A DNA stretch of 13,579 nt from an uncultured Phycisphaerales bacterium (GTDB taxonomy: Bacteria > Planctomycetota > Phycisphaerae > Sedimentisphaerales > Anaerobacaceae). Positions within the stretch are counted from its first letter, which is position 1; each line of letters starts with the position of its first letter. Positions 1-6,782 of this stretch are shown here, piece by piece. The notes under the pieces are model-generated. The model was not told where the DNA came from, made no database searches, and saw only the letters and a program-made list of their open reading frames with translations. The translations under genes were made by a program, and so were the position numbers. The stretch covers positions 1 to 13,579 of the forward strand of contig CALMMH010000339.1 in assembly GCA_937868145.1 (NCBI GenBank), read 5' to 3'.

Positions 1-309
1 ACCGAGTTGCCAGGCGGCCATGTAGAACGGAACCGACGTCAGCGGATTGGTGACCCAGCAGGCCAGGAGAGCCACCGGCAGGTTCACTCGCAGGCACAAA
101 GCCCCGATGCAGGCCAGGGTCATCTGGAAGGGAATCGTTGGCGTCAAAGCGATGAACAGCCCCATCGACAGTCCCCCGGCCACGGATCTCGCGTTGAAAT
201 GCCATAGATCCCCAGCCAGAATGTTCTTGCCGAACAGCCGGTAGAGCACGGTCCCCCGCAACCAATCCTTATCCGGCAGCAGGCGATGAATCCTTTTCCA
301 CAGCCTCAT
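1..309 (-). CDS. DUF2062 domain membrane protein (3' end beyond the window)
   Basis: The reverse strand reads 103 codons from ATG at 309 to the window edge without a stop, so the C-terminus is missing. It begins MRLWKRIHRLLPDKDW. Residues about 44-103 match the DUF2062 pattern: a GLSMGLFIALTPTIPFQM stretch (residues 46-63), a hydrophobic segment with RVNLP, then a WVTNPLTSVPFY motif. DUF2062 proteins are small inner-membrane proteins of unknown biochemical role, sometimes found near glycosyltransferases or envelope genes. The start is supported by GGAAGG a few bases upstream. It is divergently transcribed from the VCBS-repeat gene at 504. Family assignment is from motif recognition; function is unknown. 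Confidence 0.82.
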   Translation of the reverse strand, partial: MRLWKRIHRLLPDKDWLRGTVLYRLFGKNILAGDLWHFNARSVAGGLSMGLFIALTPTIPFQMTLACIGALCLRVNLPVALLACWVTNPLTSVPFYMAAWQLG

Positions 310-349
310 AACCTTCCCGAGGGCCAAACCACCTCCAGTGAATCCCATC

Positions 350-379
350 ACCTTAACAGTTCCGCCGGAAACCGGTCAA
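350..379 (-). promoter_or_regulatory. candidate sigma70-type promoter for the DUF2062 gene
   Basis: On the minus strand TTGACC (374-379) is followed after 18 nt by TAAGGT (350-355). The predicted start of transcription would lie about 35 nt before the ATG at 309. The -35 is close to consensus but the -10 is poor, so this is tentative. Confidence 0.3.
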
Positions 380-503
380 GAACGATCGATCCGTGAATAC
401 GGGTTTGCCTGGAAAAGCTTGCTTTTTTCGCCGCCGTCCGGTAGCACGATACATTGAGAATGTGAATCGCAGCATCGAACTTGTGTAGCGGAAAGGAGCG
501 ACT

Positions 504-1673
504 ATGCCGTTCAGAAGCATTGGATTGCTTGCAGTTGTTTCGATGGGGTTCGGCGTCACGGCCGCACAAGCCGCCATGCCGCGGTTCGAGGTTCACAAGA
601 TCGCGGAGGTCGGTTACGAGATGGGCCAGACCTCGCTGGTCGACCTCGACAAGGATGGCGACCTCGACTGGGTCGTCGGCGAGCGAACCCGGACGTGGTG
701 GTTCGAGTACGACGGGCCGGACCGGTGGATTCAGCACGACCTGGGCCAGGGCACCCAGACCGACGTCGGCGGCACCGCCTTCGACATCGACGGCGACGGC
801 TGGATCGACCAGGCGACCGGTAACTCCTGGTATCGCAACACAGGCAAGCCCCGCACCGAGCCCTTCGAGCGATTCGACATCGGAGCCATCCCCTGCCACG
901 ACGACGTCGCGGCCGACATCAACGGCGACGGCCAGCTCGACATCGTCGCATGTAGCAACGACAAGGCCCACGTGGTCACCGTCTGGTACGAAATCCCCGC
1001 CAATCCGCGGGACAAATGGATCGAGCACAAGATCGGCTCCGGCATCCACGGCGGCGTCGGCCCCAAGGGCGTGGCCGACCTCGACGCCGACGGCGACAAC
1101 GACGTCGTCCGAGGCGACGTCTGGTTCGAGAACATCGATGGCAGAGGGCTCCAGTGGAAAGAGCGACCCGACCTGACCCCGCCCGGCGGCAACCGGCCCG
1201 AGCGTTACGGCCTGGCGATCAAGGTCTGGACCTGCGACATGGACAAAGACGGCGACCTCGACATCGTCGAAGCGGAAGCGGATGCGGTCGACGCGAGAGT
1301 CCTCTGGTTCGAGAACCAGGGCAAGGCCCAGTCCTGGAAATGTCACCTGATCACGGCCGACCACACGAAACTGGACTTCCACTCGCTGGCGGTCGCGGAC
1401 TTCGACAACGACGGCGACCTGGACGCCTACTCCGGCGGCGGCCCCCTCTCCCAGGACGCGAAGAAGTGCTTCCTCTGGGAGAATGTGGATGGCAAAGGAG
1501 CCCAGTGGCAGGAGCACGTGATCCTCGAAGGCAAAGAATGTCACGAGGCGAAAGCCGCGGACGTCGACGGAGACGGCGACATCGACATCGTCACCAAACC
1601 CTGGAGCGACGGCAATGTGCACTTCTACTTTCGCAACATGCTCGTCGAAGACGGAAAACAACCCCGTTCGTAG
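504..1673 (+). CDS. secreted VCBS/FG-GAP repeat protein with seven calcium-loop repeats
   Basis: A 389-aa protein with an N-terminal signal peptide (hydrophobic stretch LLAVVSMGFGVTAAQA, cleavage near residues 23-24). It contains seven copies of an acidic DxDxDGDxD loop, starting at residues 47, 94, 138, 192, 245, 299 and 353, spaced 44-54 residues apart. Each is preceded by a short beta-like segment and followed by an aromatic-rich W(F/Y)E strand. This is the pattern of FG-GAP/VCBS repeats, which bind calcium and fold as a seven-bladed beta-propeller. Such proteins are secreted or surface-exposed and very common in Planctomycetota, with roles in adhesion or carbohydrate handling; the ligand cannot be told from sequence. 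The start is fixed by GGAAAGGAG 6 nt upstream of ATG 504. A 437-codon antisense open frame across this gene is a codon-composition shadow. Confidence 0.9.
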   Translation: MPFRSIGLLAVVSMGFGVTAAQAAMPRFEVHKIAEVGYEMGQTSLVDLDKDGDLDWVVGERTRTWWFEYDGPDRWIQHDLGQGTQTDVGGTAFDIDGDGWIDQATGNSWYRNTGKPRTEPFERFDIGAIPCHDDVAADINGDGQLDIVACSNDKAHVVTVWYEIPANPRDKWIEHKIGSGIHGGVGPKGVADLDADGDNDVVRGDVWFENIDGRGLQWKERPDLTPPGGNRPERYGLAIKVWTCDMDKDGDLDIVEAEADAVDARVLWFENQGKAQSWKCHLITADHTKLDFHSLAVADFDNDGDLDAYSGGGPLSQDAKKCFLWENVDGKGAQWQEHVILEGKECHEAKAADVDGDGDIDIVTKPWSDGNVHFYFRNMLVEDGKQPRS

Positions 1674-1705
1674 TGTGCCCGTGAGGGCATATCTTCGACC
1701 GGGGA

Positions 1706-1780
1706 AGTGTCAAGTGTGAAGCAAGAGAAGCCCAGAGTCGAGTCTTCCGCCCTCTGACTTCACACTTCAAACTTAACACT
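1706..1780. repeat. imperfect inverted repeat flanking 36 nt
   Basis: AAGTGTGAAG (1712-1721) is the exact reverse complement of CTTCACACTT (1758-1767), and outer arms AGTGT (1706-1710) and ACACT (1776-1780) also pair. The right half lies within a word that recurs at 1987-2010. The stem could form in RNA from either strand, but no U-tract marks it as a terminator. Confidence 0.45.
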
Positions 1781-1781
1781 C
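1756..1781. repeat. dispersed short repeat, copy 1
   Basis: GACTTCACACTTCAAACTT followed by AACACTC. A second, diverged copy lies at 1987-2010 (GACTTCGCACTTGAAACTTG). The shared layout is GACTTCxCACTTxAAACTTxAC. Only these two copies were seen in the window. Confidence 0.5.
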
Positions 1782-1852
1782 TCTTCGAACCGCTGCCACA
1801 GCGACTCGTCCAGGCCGCGCGTCAAGACAAGCGGCTCGTTCTCCAGGGCCAT
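1760..1852 (-). CDS. possible 30-aa peptide or gene remnant
   Basis: ATG at 1852 opens a 30-codon frame ending in TGA at 1760-1762. The peptide starts MALENEPLVLTRGLDESLW and ends in FEV, with a mixed acidic/hydrophobic composition more protein-like than neighbouring shadow frames. GGAG sits 7 nt upstream of the ATG. The last codons run into the repeat at 1756-1781. I do not recognise a family. It could be chance, or the tail of a decayed gene. Confidence 0.18.
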   Translation of the reverse strand: MALENEPLVLTRGLDESLWQRFEESVKFEV

Positions 1853-1986
1853 TCGATCTCTCCCACTCAATCCTCTTGCACAACCGCCTCTCGATCCTCC
1901 CGGGGCGACTGTGGCTCTCCCCTATCATAGCCTCACGAGGGACTCTTGTCAGCGGGATTTCGGTGTATCCTGCGTGCCGCTTCTCC

Positions 1987-2010
1987 GACTTCGCACTTGA
2001 AACTTGACGC
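1987..2010. repeat. dispersed short repeat, copy 2
   Basis: GACTTCGCACTTGAAACTTG plus ACGC, a diverged direct copy of the word at 1756-1781, 231 nt downstream in the same orientation. Confidence 0.5.
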
Positions 2011-2086
2011 CTCCAACTCGCCAAGATAACGCCTTACGGCGTCACTACGAACAGGAGTCCTCCTCCAATGAACAATGAACCTTCCG

Positions 2087-2116
2087 TTGCGGCGGGAGGT
2101 CGGGGCGGGGTAGAAT
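2087..2116 (+). promoter_or_regulatory. candidate promoter for the NUDIX gene
   Basis: TTGCGG (2087-2092), an 18-nt spacer, then TAGAAT (2111-2116). Transcription would start near 2123, leaving a leader of about 65 nt that contains the hairpin at 2134-2152. If real, it rules out translation from the upstream in-frame ATG at 2068. Confidence 0.4.
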
Positions 2117-2133
2117 GCGTCTGCGTCGTGCCG

Positions 2134-2152
2134 CCCACGCCGTCGGCGTGGG
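2134..2152 (+). repeat. perfect 8-bp hairpin in the NUDIX leader
   Basis: CCCACGCC-GTC-GGCGTGGG: eight G/C-rich pairs around a three-base loop, 35 nt before the chosen NUDIX start. No U-run follows. It may be a leader structure or a copy of a genome-wide palindromic element. Confidence 0.5.
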
Positions 2153-2187
2153 TGGGTCGCGTAGAACATGAGGACTGGGGCTTTCTG

Positions 2188-2748
2188 ATGTCGGCTATGC
2201 CATTCGATACGGGGCCGGGAGGCTTGTTTCGGTATTGCCCGAAGTGCGCGGCGGCCGCGATGCGCGCCGTCGGGAGCAAGCTGCTTCGGTGCGAGGCTTG
2301 CGGGTTCGAGCTCTATATGAACCCCGCGGCTGCGGTGGCCGGCGTGATTGTCGACCCGCGCGGCCGGATGGTGGTGCTCGTTCGGGGTAAGGAGCCCGGC
2401 AAGGGGCTCTGGGATTTGCCCGGCGGGTTCGTCGATCCCGGCGAGACCGCGGAAGAGGCCCTGGCCCGCGAGATCCGCGAGGAGGTCGGGCTCGACGTGA
2501 CCGCCATGCGTTATCTGGGCTCCTGGCCGAACGTCTACCCCTATGGCGGCATCGCGTATCGAACGTTGGATTTCGGGTTCGTGTGCGAGGCCGTTGGGGT
2601 CGAGGGGGCCCGGGCGATGGAGAGTGAGGTCGAGCGCGTCCTGCTCCTGGAGCCGGCGGACGTGGACCTCGGGCGATTCGCCTTTCCCTCCGTCGGACGA
2701 ATCGCCGGCGAGTACATCAAGAACATCGGTCCCAAACCGCAGACCTGA
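2188..2748 (+). CDS. NUDIX hydrolase with N-terminal zinc ribbon
   Basis: A 186-aa protein. Residues 15-48 form a zinc ribbon: Cys17, Cys20, Cys35 and Cys38 (CPKC and CEAC) followed by GFELYMNPAAAVAGVIV. Residues 80-102 are a complete Nudix box, with the G-x5-E-x7-REUxEExGU spacing intact (GFVDPGETAEEALAREIREE then VGL). The family hydrolyses nucleoside diphosphates linked to another moiety; this zinc-ribbon/Nudix layout occurs in ADP-ribose or NADH pyrophosphatase-like proteins, but the substrate is not determined. ATG 2188 was chosen because the zinc ribbon starts just after it and because upstream in-frame sequence (ATG 2068) crosses a promoter and a hairpin and is low-complexity. No strong Shine-Dalgarno site is visible; ATG 2197 is an alternative. 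It converges on the thioesterase gene. Confidence 0.88.
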   Translation: MSAMPFDTGPGGLFRYCPKCAAAAMRAVGSKLLRCEACGFELYMNPAAAVAGVIVDPRGRMVVLVRGKEPGKGLWDLPGGFVDPGETAEEALAREIREEVGLDVTAMRYLGSWPNVYPYGGIAYRTLDFGFVCEAVGVEGARAMESEVERVLLLEPADVDLGRFAFPSVGRIAGEYIKNIGPKPQT

Positions 2749-2885
2749 GACAGGGACAAGGACGGGATCACGGCGATGAATTTGCTTGCTCGCGGGCGGT
2801 CAACTCCTTGGCGGAGGGACATGCCGATTTGGAATTCACAAGAGAATTGTTACGTCCCAATCAGCCTGCATGCCAACCTCCGTGA

Positions 2886-3629
2886 CTATTCTCGCCGGCA
2901 CTCGAACTCCATCACAAACGCGTTCACGCCGAGGCCTTCACTCAATCTGCGGATGCAGACGCCGATCGAGCCGGGGCCGCGGACAGCGATCAACGTCTCG
3001 ATCTGGTTCCCTTCGAAGACCTCGGCCAGATACGTGAGCTGAATCGTGCGAATCTCGGGCAGGCGGCCGAGCTGTTGATGGACCGCGTCGAGAGCCCAGC
3101 GAACATACTCGGTGTTGTTCACGTGCCCGTTGAAATCCAGAGCGCTGAAAGGGACGCGGAGCGTGCAGACCTCCGCGTACCCCTCGGCCGGCTGCAATCG
3201 CAAGGGAGCGACAGCCAGAACTTTGGGGCCATCCTGCGGCAGATCGAGATCGAGCTTCTCGAGATTCTTCGGCCGGCCGCTCTCTCTATCGAGGATCATC
3301 CAGTCGCTGGCGGCCCGGAAATACTCGATTCCGTCGGGTGAACGGCCGACAAATTCGCGGGATGCGATCAAACGCGTATAGCCGCTGGGCCACGTGGTCA
3401 CAACCACCTGATCGCCCCACCGGGGCGTGTTCATCACCTCGATCCGCAAGTTGACCAACACCCAGAGACAATCCCGCTGCTCGAGGTCGTGAAAACCCAG
3501 ACCGAGCTGCTCGGCGTGACAGGCCGCAGCCTCCTGCATGTACAGCATCAGCGCGTTGGCTTTGACCAGGCCGTCCGGCTGACAGTCAACCATTCGAATG
3601 ATGAACCGGTCTTCTCGGGGACTCACCAT
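2886..3629 (-). CDS. acyl-ACP thioesterase (FatA/FatB-like)
   Basis: A 247-aa protein beginning MVSPREDRFIIRMVDCQ, the usual size of bacterial acyl-[acyl-carrier-protein] thioesterases. They release free fatty acids from acyl-ACP in the cytoplasm through a double hotdog fold. The N-terminal half shows the hotdog helix (LMLYMQEAAACHAEQLG, residues 27-43) and the WVLVNLRIEVMNTPRWGD strand region. The C-terminal half has the catalytic DFNGHVNNTEY motif with Asp165, Asn167 and His169, and Glu203 in LTYLAEV; together these match the D-x-N-x-H plus downstream Glu set known from plant FatB. The start has AAGGA about 8 nt upstream. A much longer open frame extends upstream to 4454, but that part is not protein-like. 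It stands alone; a promoter candidate lies at 3681-3709. Confidence 0.9.
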   Translation of the reverse strand: MVSPREDRFIIRMVDCQPDGLVKANALMLYMQEAAACHAEQLGLGFHDLEQRDCLWVLVNLRIEVMNTPRWGDQVVVTTWPSGYTRLIASREFVGRSPDGIEYFRAASDWMILDRESGRPKNLEKLDLDLPQDGPKVLAVAPLRLQPAEGYAEVCTLRVPFSALDFNGHVNNTEYVRWALDAVHQQLGRLPEIRTIQLTYLAEVFEGNQIETLIAVRGPGSIGVCIRRLSEGLGVNAFVMEFECRRE

Positions 3630-3680
3630 GCCACATCCTTCTTCAGACACGTCGGAATCTCTTCGTCTGCAAACGCGGCC

Positions 3681-3709
3681 ATTATGATATTCGGCCCGCG
3701 GAAGGGCAA
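3681..3709 (-). promoter_or_regulatory. candidate promoter for the acyl-ACP thioesterase
   Basis: On the minus strand TTGCCC (3704-3709), a 17-nt spacer and CATAAT (3681-3686). Expected transcription start is about 45 nt ahead of the thioesterase ATG at 3629, a natural leader length. Confidence 0.45.
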
Positions 3710-3780
3710 GACACAACAACGGCCGGGCCCCCCGCCACGATGCAGGCGTCGCCGACTCGGGCCTTTGTTCCCGTTTGCCC

Positions 3781-3809
3781 TTGACAAACTGCGAGCAAAG
3801 GCGTAGAAA
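3781..3809 (+). promoter_or_regulatory. near-consensus sigma70-type promoter with no obvious gene
   Basis: TTGACA (3781-3786), a 17-nt spacer and TAGAAA (3804-3809). The -35 is perfect and the spacing ideal. The next credible start codon on this strand is 4403, almost 590 nt away. A 73-codon frame starting at 3819 is Arg/Ser/Gly-rich and unconvincing. The site may serve an RNA gene or a long 5' leader. Confidence 0.4.
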
Positions 3810-4200
3810 TACGCACGAATGTCGGACTCGGCGAGCCGTTGCCCCGACCGAGGATGGAATGGGGCCGGCAGTGAACAACGAATGAGCGTCCGGGTCGCAA
3901 GGGAATGCCGCTGTGGCAATGATGGAGGAGCCTACGGAGAGCGACAAACCGGGAGTGATGGAGCCCAGGAGCGATCCACACCTTTGATGCGTTTCATCTC
4001 TTATGCCTGTCGCGTCACGTCCCGCGGACATACGCGTTGATGGGCCCCGGGGGGCCTTGGTGCACGGAGGAAAGATGGGGAGGAGCAAGGAGGCAGATGA
4101 AGAGCATGGCAATTCTTCCAGGATGAAGAAGAAAACATGATGTCGGTCGCGTTCGGTGAACGGGAGGAATCGTTCCTCGCCGCCGCGCGACGACGATGAC

Positions 4201-4255
4201 GGGACGTCCCTTCCGTAGTGAGAATGCGCCAAACGGCATTCGGATGCAAATGCCG
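4201..4255. repeat. perfect palindrome and adjacent hairpin upstream of the surface-protein gene
   Basis: GGGACGTCCC (4201-4210) is a perfect 10-bp palindrome. Twenty-three bases on, CGGCATT (4234-4240) pairs with AATGCCG (4249-4255) across an 8-nt loop. Both lie 150-200 nt before the start at 4403. They could be a regulator site and a leader stem, but nothing ties them to a known regulator. Confidence 0.35.
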
Positions 4256-4402
4256 AAAAGCAGGCAGAGGGGGATGTACTGTATCTTGATGGCGGGATGA
4301 CGCGACTCAAGTCCTGGATCGTTCGTGGACGCCCAGGGATGGGCAGGGTCGTATCCGCCGCGAGTGGGGATGGATGAACACACAGGGAAATGAGGTACAA
4401 TG

Positions 4403-5167
4403 ATGAAGAGAACTTTGTTGGTTTTTGTGGTGACAGGGGTGGTTTGCAGTTCATTGCAGGCGGCGCCTGTATCCTACACGGGCACGTTGGCCTACAACAA
4501 GGAGGCAGCCGGCGCCGATGGGACGTTGTTCGTCACAGGGCCCGGCGACTGGAGATGGAACGCAACGAAAGTCGCCTGGACGGTCAGCCAATCCTCGGCT
4601 TGCGGTCTGTGGCATTATGAGTACACGATCACGGTCCCGAGAACGAGCGGATTCCTTTCGGACGTTCAATGCGTAATCGTCGAGGCCGCGGATGGCTCGC
4701 CGTACGCGGCGTTCACGGAAAGCAACCTTTTCTCGCCCGCCAGTTCTCCCAGCAACTGGCTTCAGAAGGTGGAGGTCGGTTCGTACAACCAATTGAGCGA
4801 TGCGACCTTCGTGAACCTCACCAAAACGCTGTACGGCATTGAGTTCGCCACGGCGAACATCGACCCGACGACGTTGACGGTCCGCTTCGATTCGGACTAC
4901 GCGCCGGTGTGGGGCGACTTCTACGCCAGGAGTTTCATCGTCGACGGCGAGGCCAATGTATTGGTCAACGACGATTTGGCGAAAATCGGGGCCGATACCG
5001 ATCCGTCGGTCCCGGCCGCCAACGGCAGCGTCGGCAGTCACGTCCTGGTCCCGGGTTACTACTCCTGCGTTCCCGTTCCCCCTCCGGTCCCCGCGCCGGG
5101 AGCGGTCTTGTTGGGCATGTTGGGCGTTTCTCTCGTACCGTCGCTGCGGCGCAAGCGGTGGCTGTAA
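4403..5167 (+). CDS. surface protein with PEP-CTERM-like (PAPG) sorting tail
   Basis: A 254-aa protein. Residues 1-20 are a signal peptide (MKRTLLVFVVTGVVCSSLQA), cut before APVSY. The C-terminal 26 residues carry a sorting signal of PEP-CTERM design: VPAPGAVLLGMLG, a hydrophobic span, and a basic RRKRWL end. The usual PEP is replaced by PAP, a variant often seen in Planctomycetota. Such tails are processed by exosortase-type enzymes that anchor or release the protein at the surface; no exosortase lies in the window. The middle (residues about 20-225) is beta-rich, low in charge, and unrecognised. GAGGT at 4392-4396 favours ATG 4403; ATG 4400 is directly adjacent. A strong terminator follows, so the gene is monocistronic. 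Confidence 0.82.
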   Translation: MKRTLLVFVVTGVVCSSLQAAPVSYTGTLAYNKEAAGADGTLFVTGPGDWRWNATKVAWTVSQSSACGLWHYEYTITVPRTSGFLSDVQCVIVEAADGSPYAAFTESNLFSPASSPSNWLQKVEVGSYNQLSDATFVNLTKTLYGIEFATANIDPTTLTVRFDSDYAPVWGDFYARSFIVDGEANVLVNDDLAKIGADTDPSVPAANGSVGSHVLVPGYYSCVPVPPPVPAPGAVLLGMLGVSLVPSLRRKRWL

Positions 5168-5191
5168 GTCGTGCCGGACAGAATCACAACC

Positions 5192-5227
5192 AAGGGCCGC
5201 GAGGAAAGCGCGGCCCTTTTTCTTTCC
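5192..5227 (+). terminator. intrinsic terminator of the surface-protein gene
   Basis: AAGGGCCGCG (5192-5201) pairs perfectly with CGCGGCCCTT (5209-5218) around a 7-nt loop and runs into a T-rich tail (TTTTTCTTT). It lies 24 nt after the stop codon at 5167. Confidence 0.9.
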
Positions 5228-5337
5228 GCGACCCCGTACGGCAAATCCGAATCCTGGTGCAAACGGCTATTTACATTTTCCGTCGCCGGTTGCTTAATAG
5301 GGACGCTGTATGGAGACCCTGAAAGGAGTCACGAATC

Positions 5338-6651
5338 GTGTTTGGATGGATCGAAAGGCCGATGATGAAGAAATGGATATTGGGGGGTCTGTGCCTGTCG
5401 CTCGCTGCACTGACAGGCTGCCAGACCAAGCGTGCGGTGACTAGGCCGCAGTATGACCGTCCTCTGCCGCCCGGGCAGTTGGCGTTGCGGAAGATCGAGG
5501 ACCCAAGCAAATACCCGGATTTCACAGGCGGATGGCGGGATTTGGATAGTCTCAAGTCTGCCATCCGCAGTAGTCTGAACTACCTCTCCAAGGCGTCGAG
5601 CAAACAGTACTTCCCCTACGGCCAGATCACCCACGCGCAGGCGGTCGCCGGCCTGAACGAATTCCTCAAGCTCCTGGATGCGGGAGTCAGGCCCGAGGAG
5701 ATCAAGGGTCTGATTCTCGCCAGCTTCGATGTCTATGAATCCGTCGGTTGCGACGACCAGGGCACCGTCCTGTTCACCGGTTATTACACGCCGATCTTCG
5801 ACGGCTCGTATGAGCCGACCGCGGAATTCAAGTACCCCTTGTACCGAGTGCCCCAGGATCTGGTCAAAGGCGCGGACGGCCAGGCGCTGGGCCGCCGCGG
5901 CGCCGACGGGAAGCTCACGCCCTATCCTTCGAGGGCCGAGATCGAACGATCGGGCATGCTCAAAGGACAGGAATTGATCTGGTTGAGCAACTCGTTCGAA
6001 ACCTACATCGCCCACGTGCAGGGCTCGGCCAAGGTGCGGCTCCCGGACGGGCAAATCGTCACGGTCGGCTATGCCGCCAACAACGGCCACGAATACGCCA
6101 GCGTCGCGGCGCAACTCGTGGAAGACGGCAAGATCGCCTCCGACCGGATCAGCCTGGCGACGATGATCGACTACTTCGAGGCCCACCCGGATCAGGTGGA
6201 CCCCTATATCCAGACAAACCCCCGCTTCCTGTTCTTCCAGACCAGCGAAGGCACGCCGCGAGGCAGTCTCAACGAGCCGGTGACCCCCTGGCGAACGATC
6301 GCCACCGACAAATCCATCTTTCCCCGAGGGTGTCTGGCGTTTCTCACGACGACGCTGCCGCAAGTGCAGGACGACCAGATCTCCGTCCGGAAGTACGACG
6401 GCTTCGTCCTCGATCAGGACACCGGCGGCGCCATCCGTGCCGCGGGCCGATGCGACATCTACATGGGCGAGGGCGACCAGGCCGGACAACTGGCGGGCCA
6501 AACCTATCAGGAGGGCCGGCTCTACTACCTCTTTGTGAGGCCGCAGACACCGACTCCGAAATCCTTGGTTCCAGCAGACCCGGGCCCGCTCGGCAGCAGC
6601 CCGTCGGTTCCACCGTCAAACATGGCGACTCCTTCCAACGGCGCAAACTGA
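5338..6651 (+). CDS. mltA: membrane-bound lytic murein transglycosylase A lipoprotein
   Basis: A 437-aa lipoprotein. The signal peptide ends in the lipobox LTGC (Cys28 counting from GTG 5338). The MltA domain starts near residue 144 (VLFTGYYTPIFDGSYEP) and continues into a C-terminal 3D domain (about residues 329-400) with LDQDTGGAIRAAGRCDIYMG. Asp361 aligns with the catalytic Asp of E. coli MltA, and Asp373 is a second conserved Asp. MltA cleaves glycan strands of peptidoglycan, forming 1,6-anhydromuramic ends, and is anchored to the outer membrane on the periplasmic side. The last ~35 residues are Pro/Ser-rich and likely disordered. GTG 5338 was chosen because AAGGAG lies 9 nt upstream; ATG 5362 or 5365 would give a shorter signal peptide with the same lipobox. 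It is a single-gene unit between two terminators. Confidence 0.93.
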   Translation: MFGWIERPMMKKWILGGLCLSLAALTGCQTKRAVTRPQYDRPLPPGQLALRKIEDPSKYPDFTGGWRDLDSLKSAIRSSLNYLSKASSKQYFPYGQITHAQAVAGLNEFLKLLDAGVRPEEIKGLILASFDVYESVGCDDQGTVLFTGYYTPIFDGSYEPTAEFKYPLYRVPQDLVKGADGQALGRRGADGKLTPYPSRAEIERSGMLKGQELIWLSNSFETYIAHVQGSAKVRLPDGQIVTVGYAANNGHEYASVAAQLVEDGKIASDRISLATMIDYFEAHPDQVDPYIQTNPRFLFFQTSEGTPRGSLNEPVTPWRTIATDKSIFPRGCLAFLTTTLPQVQDDQISVRKYDGFVLDQDTGGAIRAAGRCDIYMGEGDQAGQLAGQTYQEGRLYYLFVRPQTPTPKSLVPADPGPLGSSPSVPPSNMATPSNGAN

Positions 6652-6718
6652 TCTTGCGTTGCCTGGCTTGGCATCGCCCCCCAAAGACGTGTGGCCGACG
6701 CACGAGCGAAGAAATGAG

Positions 6719-6755
6719 AAGGGCCCTGCAAGATCTCGCAGGGCCCTTATTTTTC
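6719..6755. terminator. bidirectional terminator between mltA and the cold-shock genes
   Basis: AAGGGCCCTGC (6719-6729) pairs with GCAGGGCCCTT (6738-6748), an 11-bp perfect stem with an 8-nt loop. On the plus strand it is followed by ATTTTTC; on the minus strand by TCTCATTTCTT. It lies 67 nt after mltA and 34 nt after the end of the minus-strand cold-shock gene, so it can end both. A smaller stem, CCGCATTTGCGG (6758-6769), lies beside it on the cold-shock side. Confidence 0.85.
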
Positions 6756-6782
6756 AACCGCATTTGCGGCTCGCGTCAATCC

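Larger units (their letters stand above)
1674..2187. other. 514-bp gap with repeats and a NUDIX promoter, no convincing gene
   Basis: The stretch between the VCBS gene and the NUDIX start holds two diverged copies of a roughly 24-nt repeat, a partial inverted copy, a short stem (TGCCC/GGGCA, 1676-1689) just after the VCBS stop, a promoter-like pair at 2087-2116 and a perfect hairpin at 2134-2152. Longer open frames here have no protein-like character. One 30-codon frame on the minus strand (1852-1760) is listed separately with low confidence. Confidence 0.6.
3630..4402. other. 773-bp gene-free stretch with promoters and palindromes
   Basis: No open frame here looks like a protein on either strand. 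Features seen are a minus-strand promoter candidate for the thioesterase (3681-3709), a near-consensus plus-strand promoter (3781-3809), a G/C palindrome GGCCCC-GG-GGGGCC (4043-4056), the perfect palindrome GGGACGTCCC (4201-4210), and a hairpin CGGCATT-8 nt-AATGCCG (4234-4255). The stretch could hold a long leader for the surface-protein gene or an unrecognised RNA; I match it to no known riboswitch. Confidence 0.55.

Noticed and set aside
348..1661. A 437-codon open frame antisense to the VCBS gene
   Set aside because: Its repetitive Val/Asp/Ala-rich translation mirrors the GAC/GTC-rich codons of the DxDxDG repeats on the other strand. The sense frame has a signal peptide, ribosome site and repeats.
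2068..2187. N-terminal extension of the NUDIX protein to ATG 2068
   Set aside because: The extra 40 residues are low-complexity and are encoded by a promoter-like pair and a perfect hairpin; the zinc ribbon starts right after 2188.
3819..4040. 73-codon plus-strand frame just after the 3781 promoter
   Set aside because: No ribosome site, low-complexity Arg/Gly/Ser composition and no recognisable motif.
4015..4383. 122-codon minus-strand frame
   Set aside because: Rich in Pro/Arg/Ser with no family resemblance; competing frames are equally open, as expected in GC-rich DNA.
3630..4454. Upstream extension of the thioesterase frame to ATG 4454 (522 codons in total)
   Set aside because: The extra 275 residues are Ser/Pro/Arg-rich with no domain, cross a promoter candidate and overlap the start of the surface-protein gene. 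The thioesterase domain begins at ATG 3629, which has its own ribosome site.
5329..6501. 390-codon frame antisense to mltA, and similar long antisense frames over the Gfo genes (8835-9902, 10041-11336)
   Set aside because: All lie exactly opposite well-supported genes and have the His/Val/Asp/Arg-rich make-up of antisense shadows.
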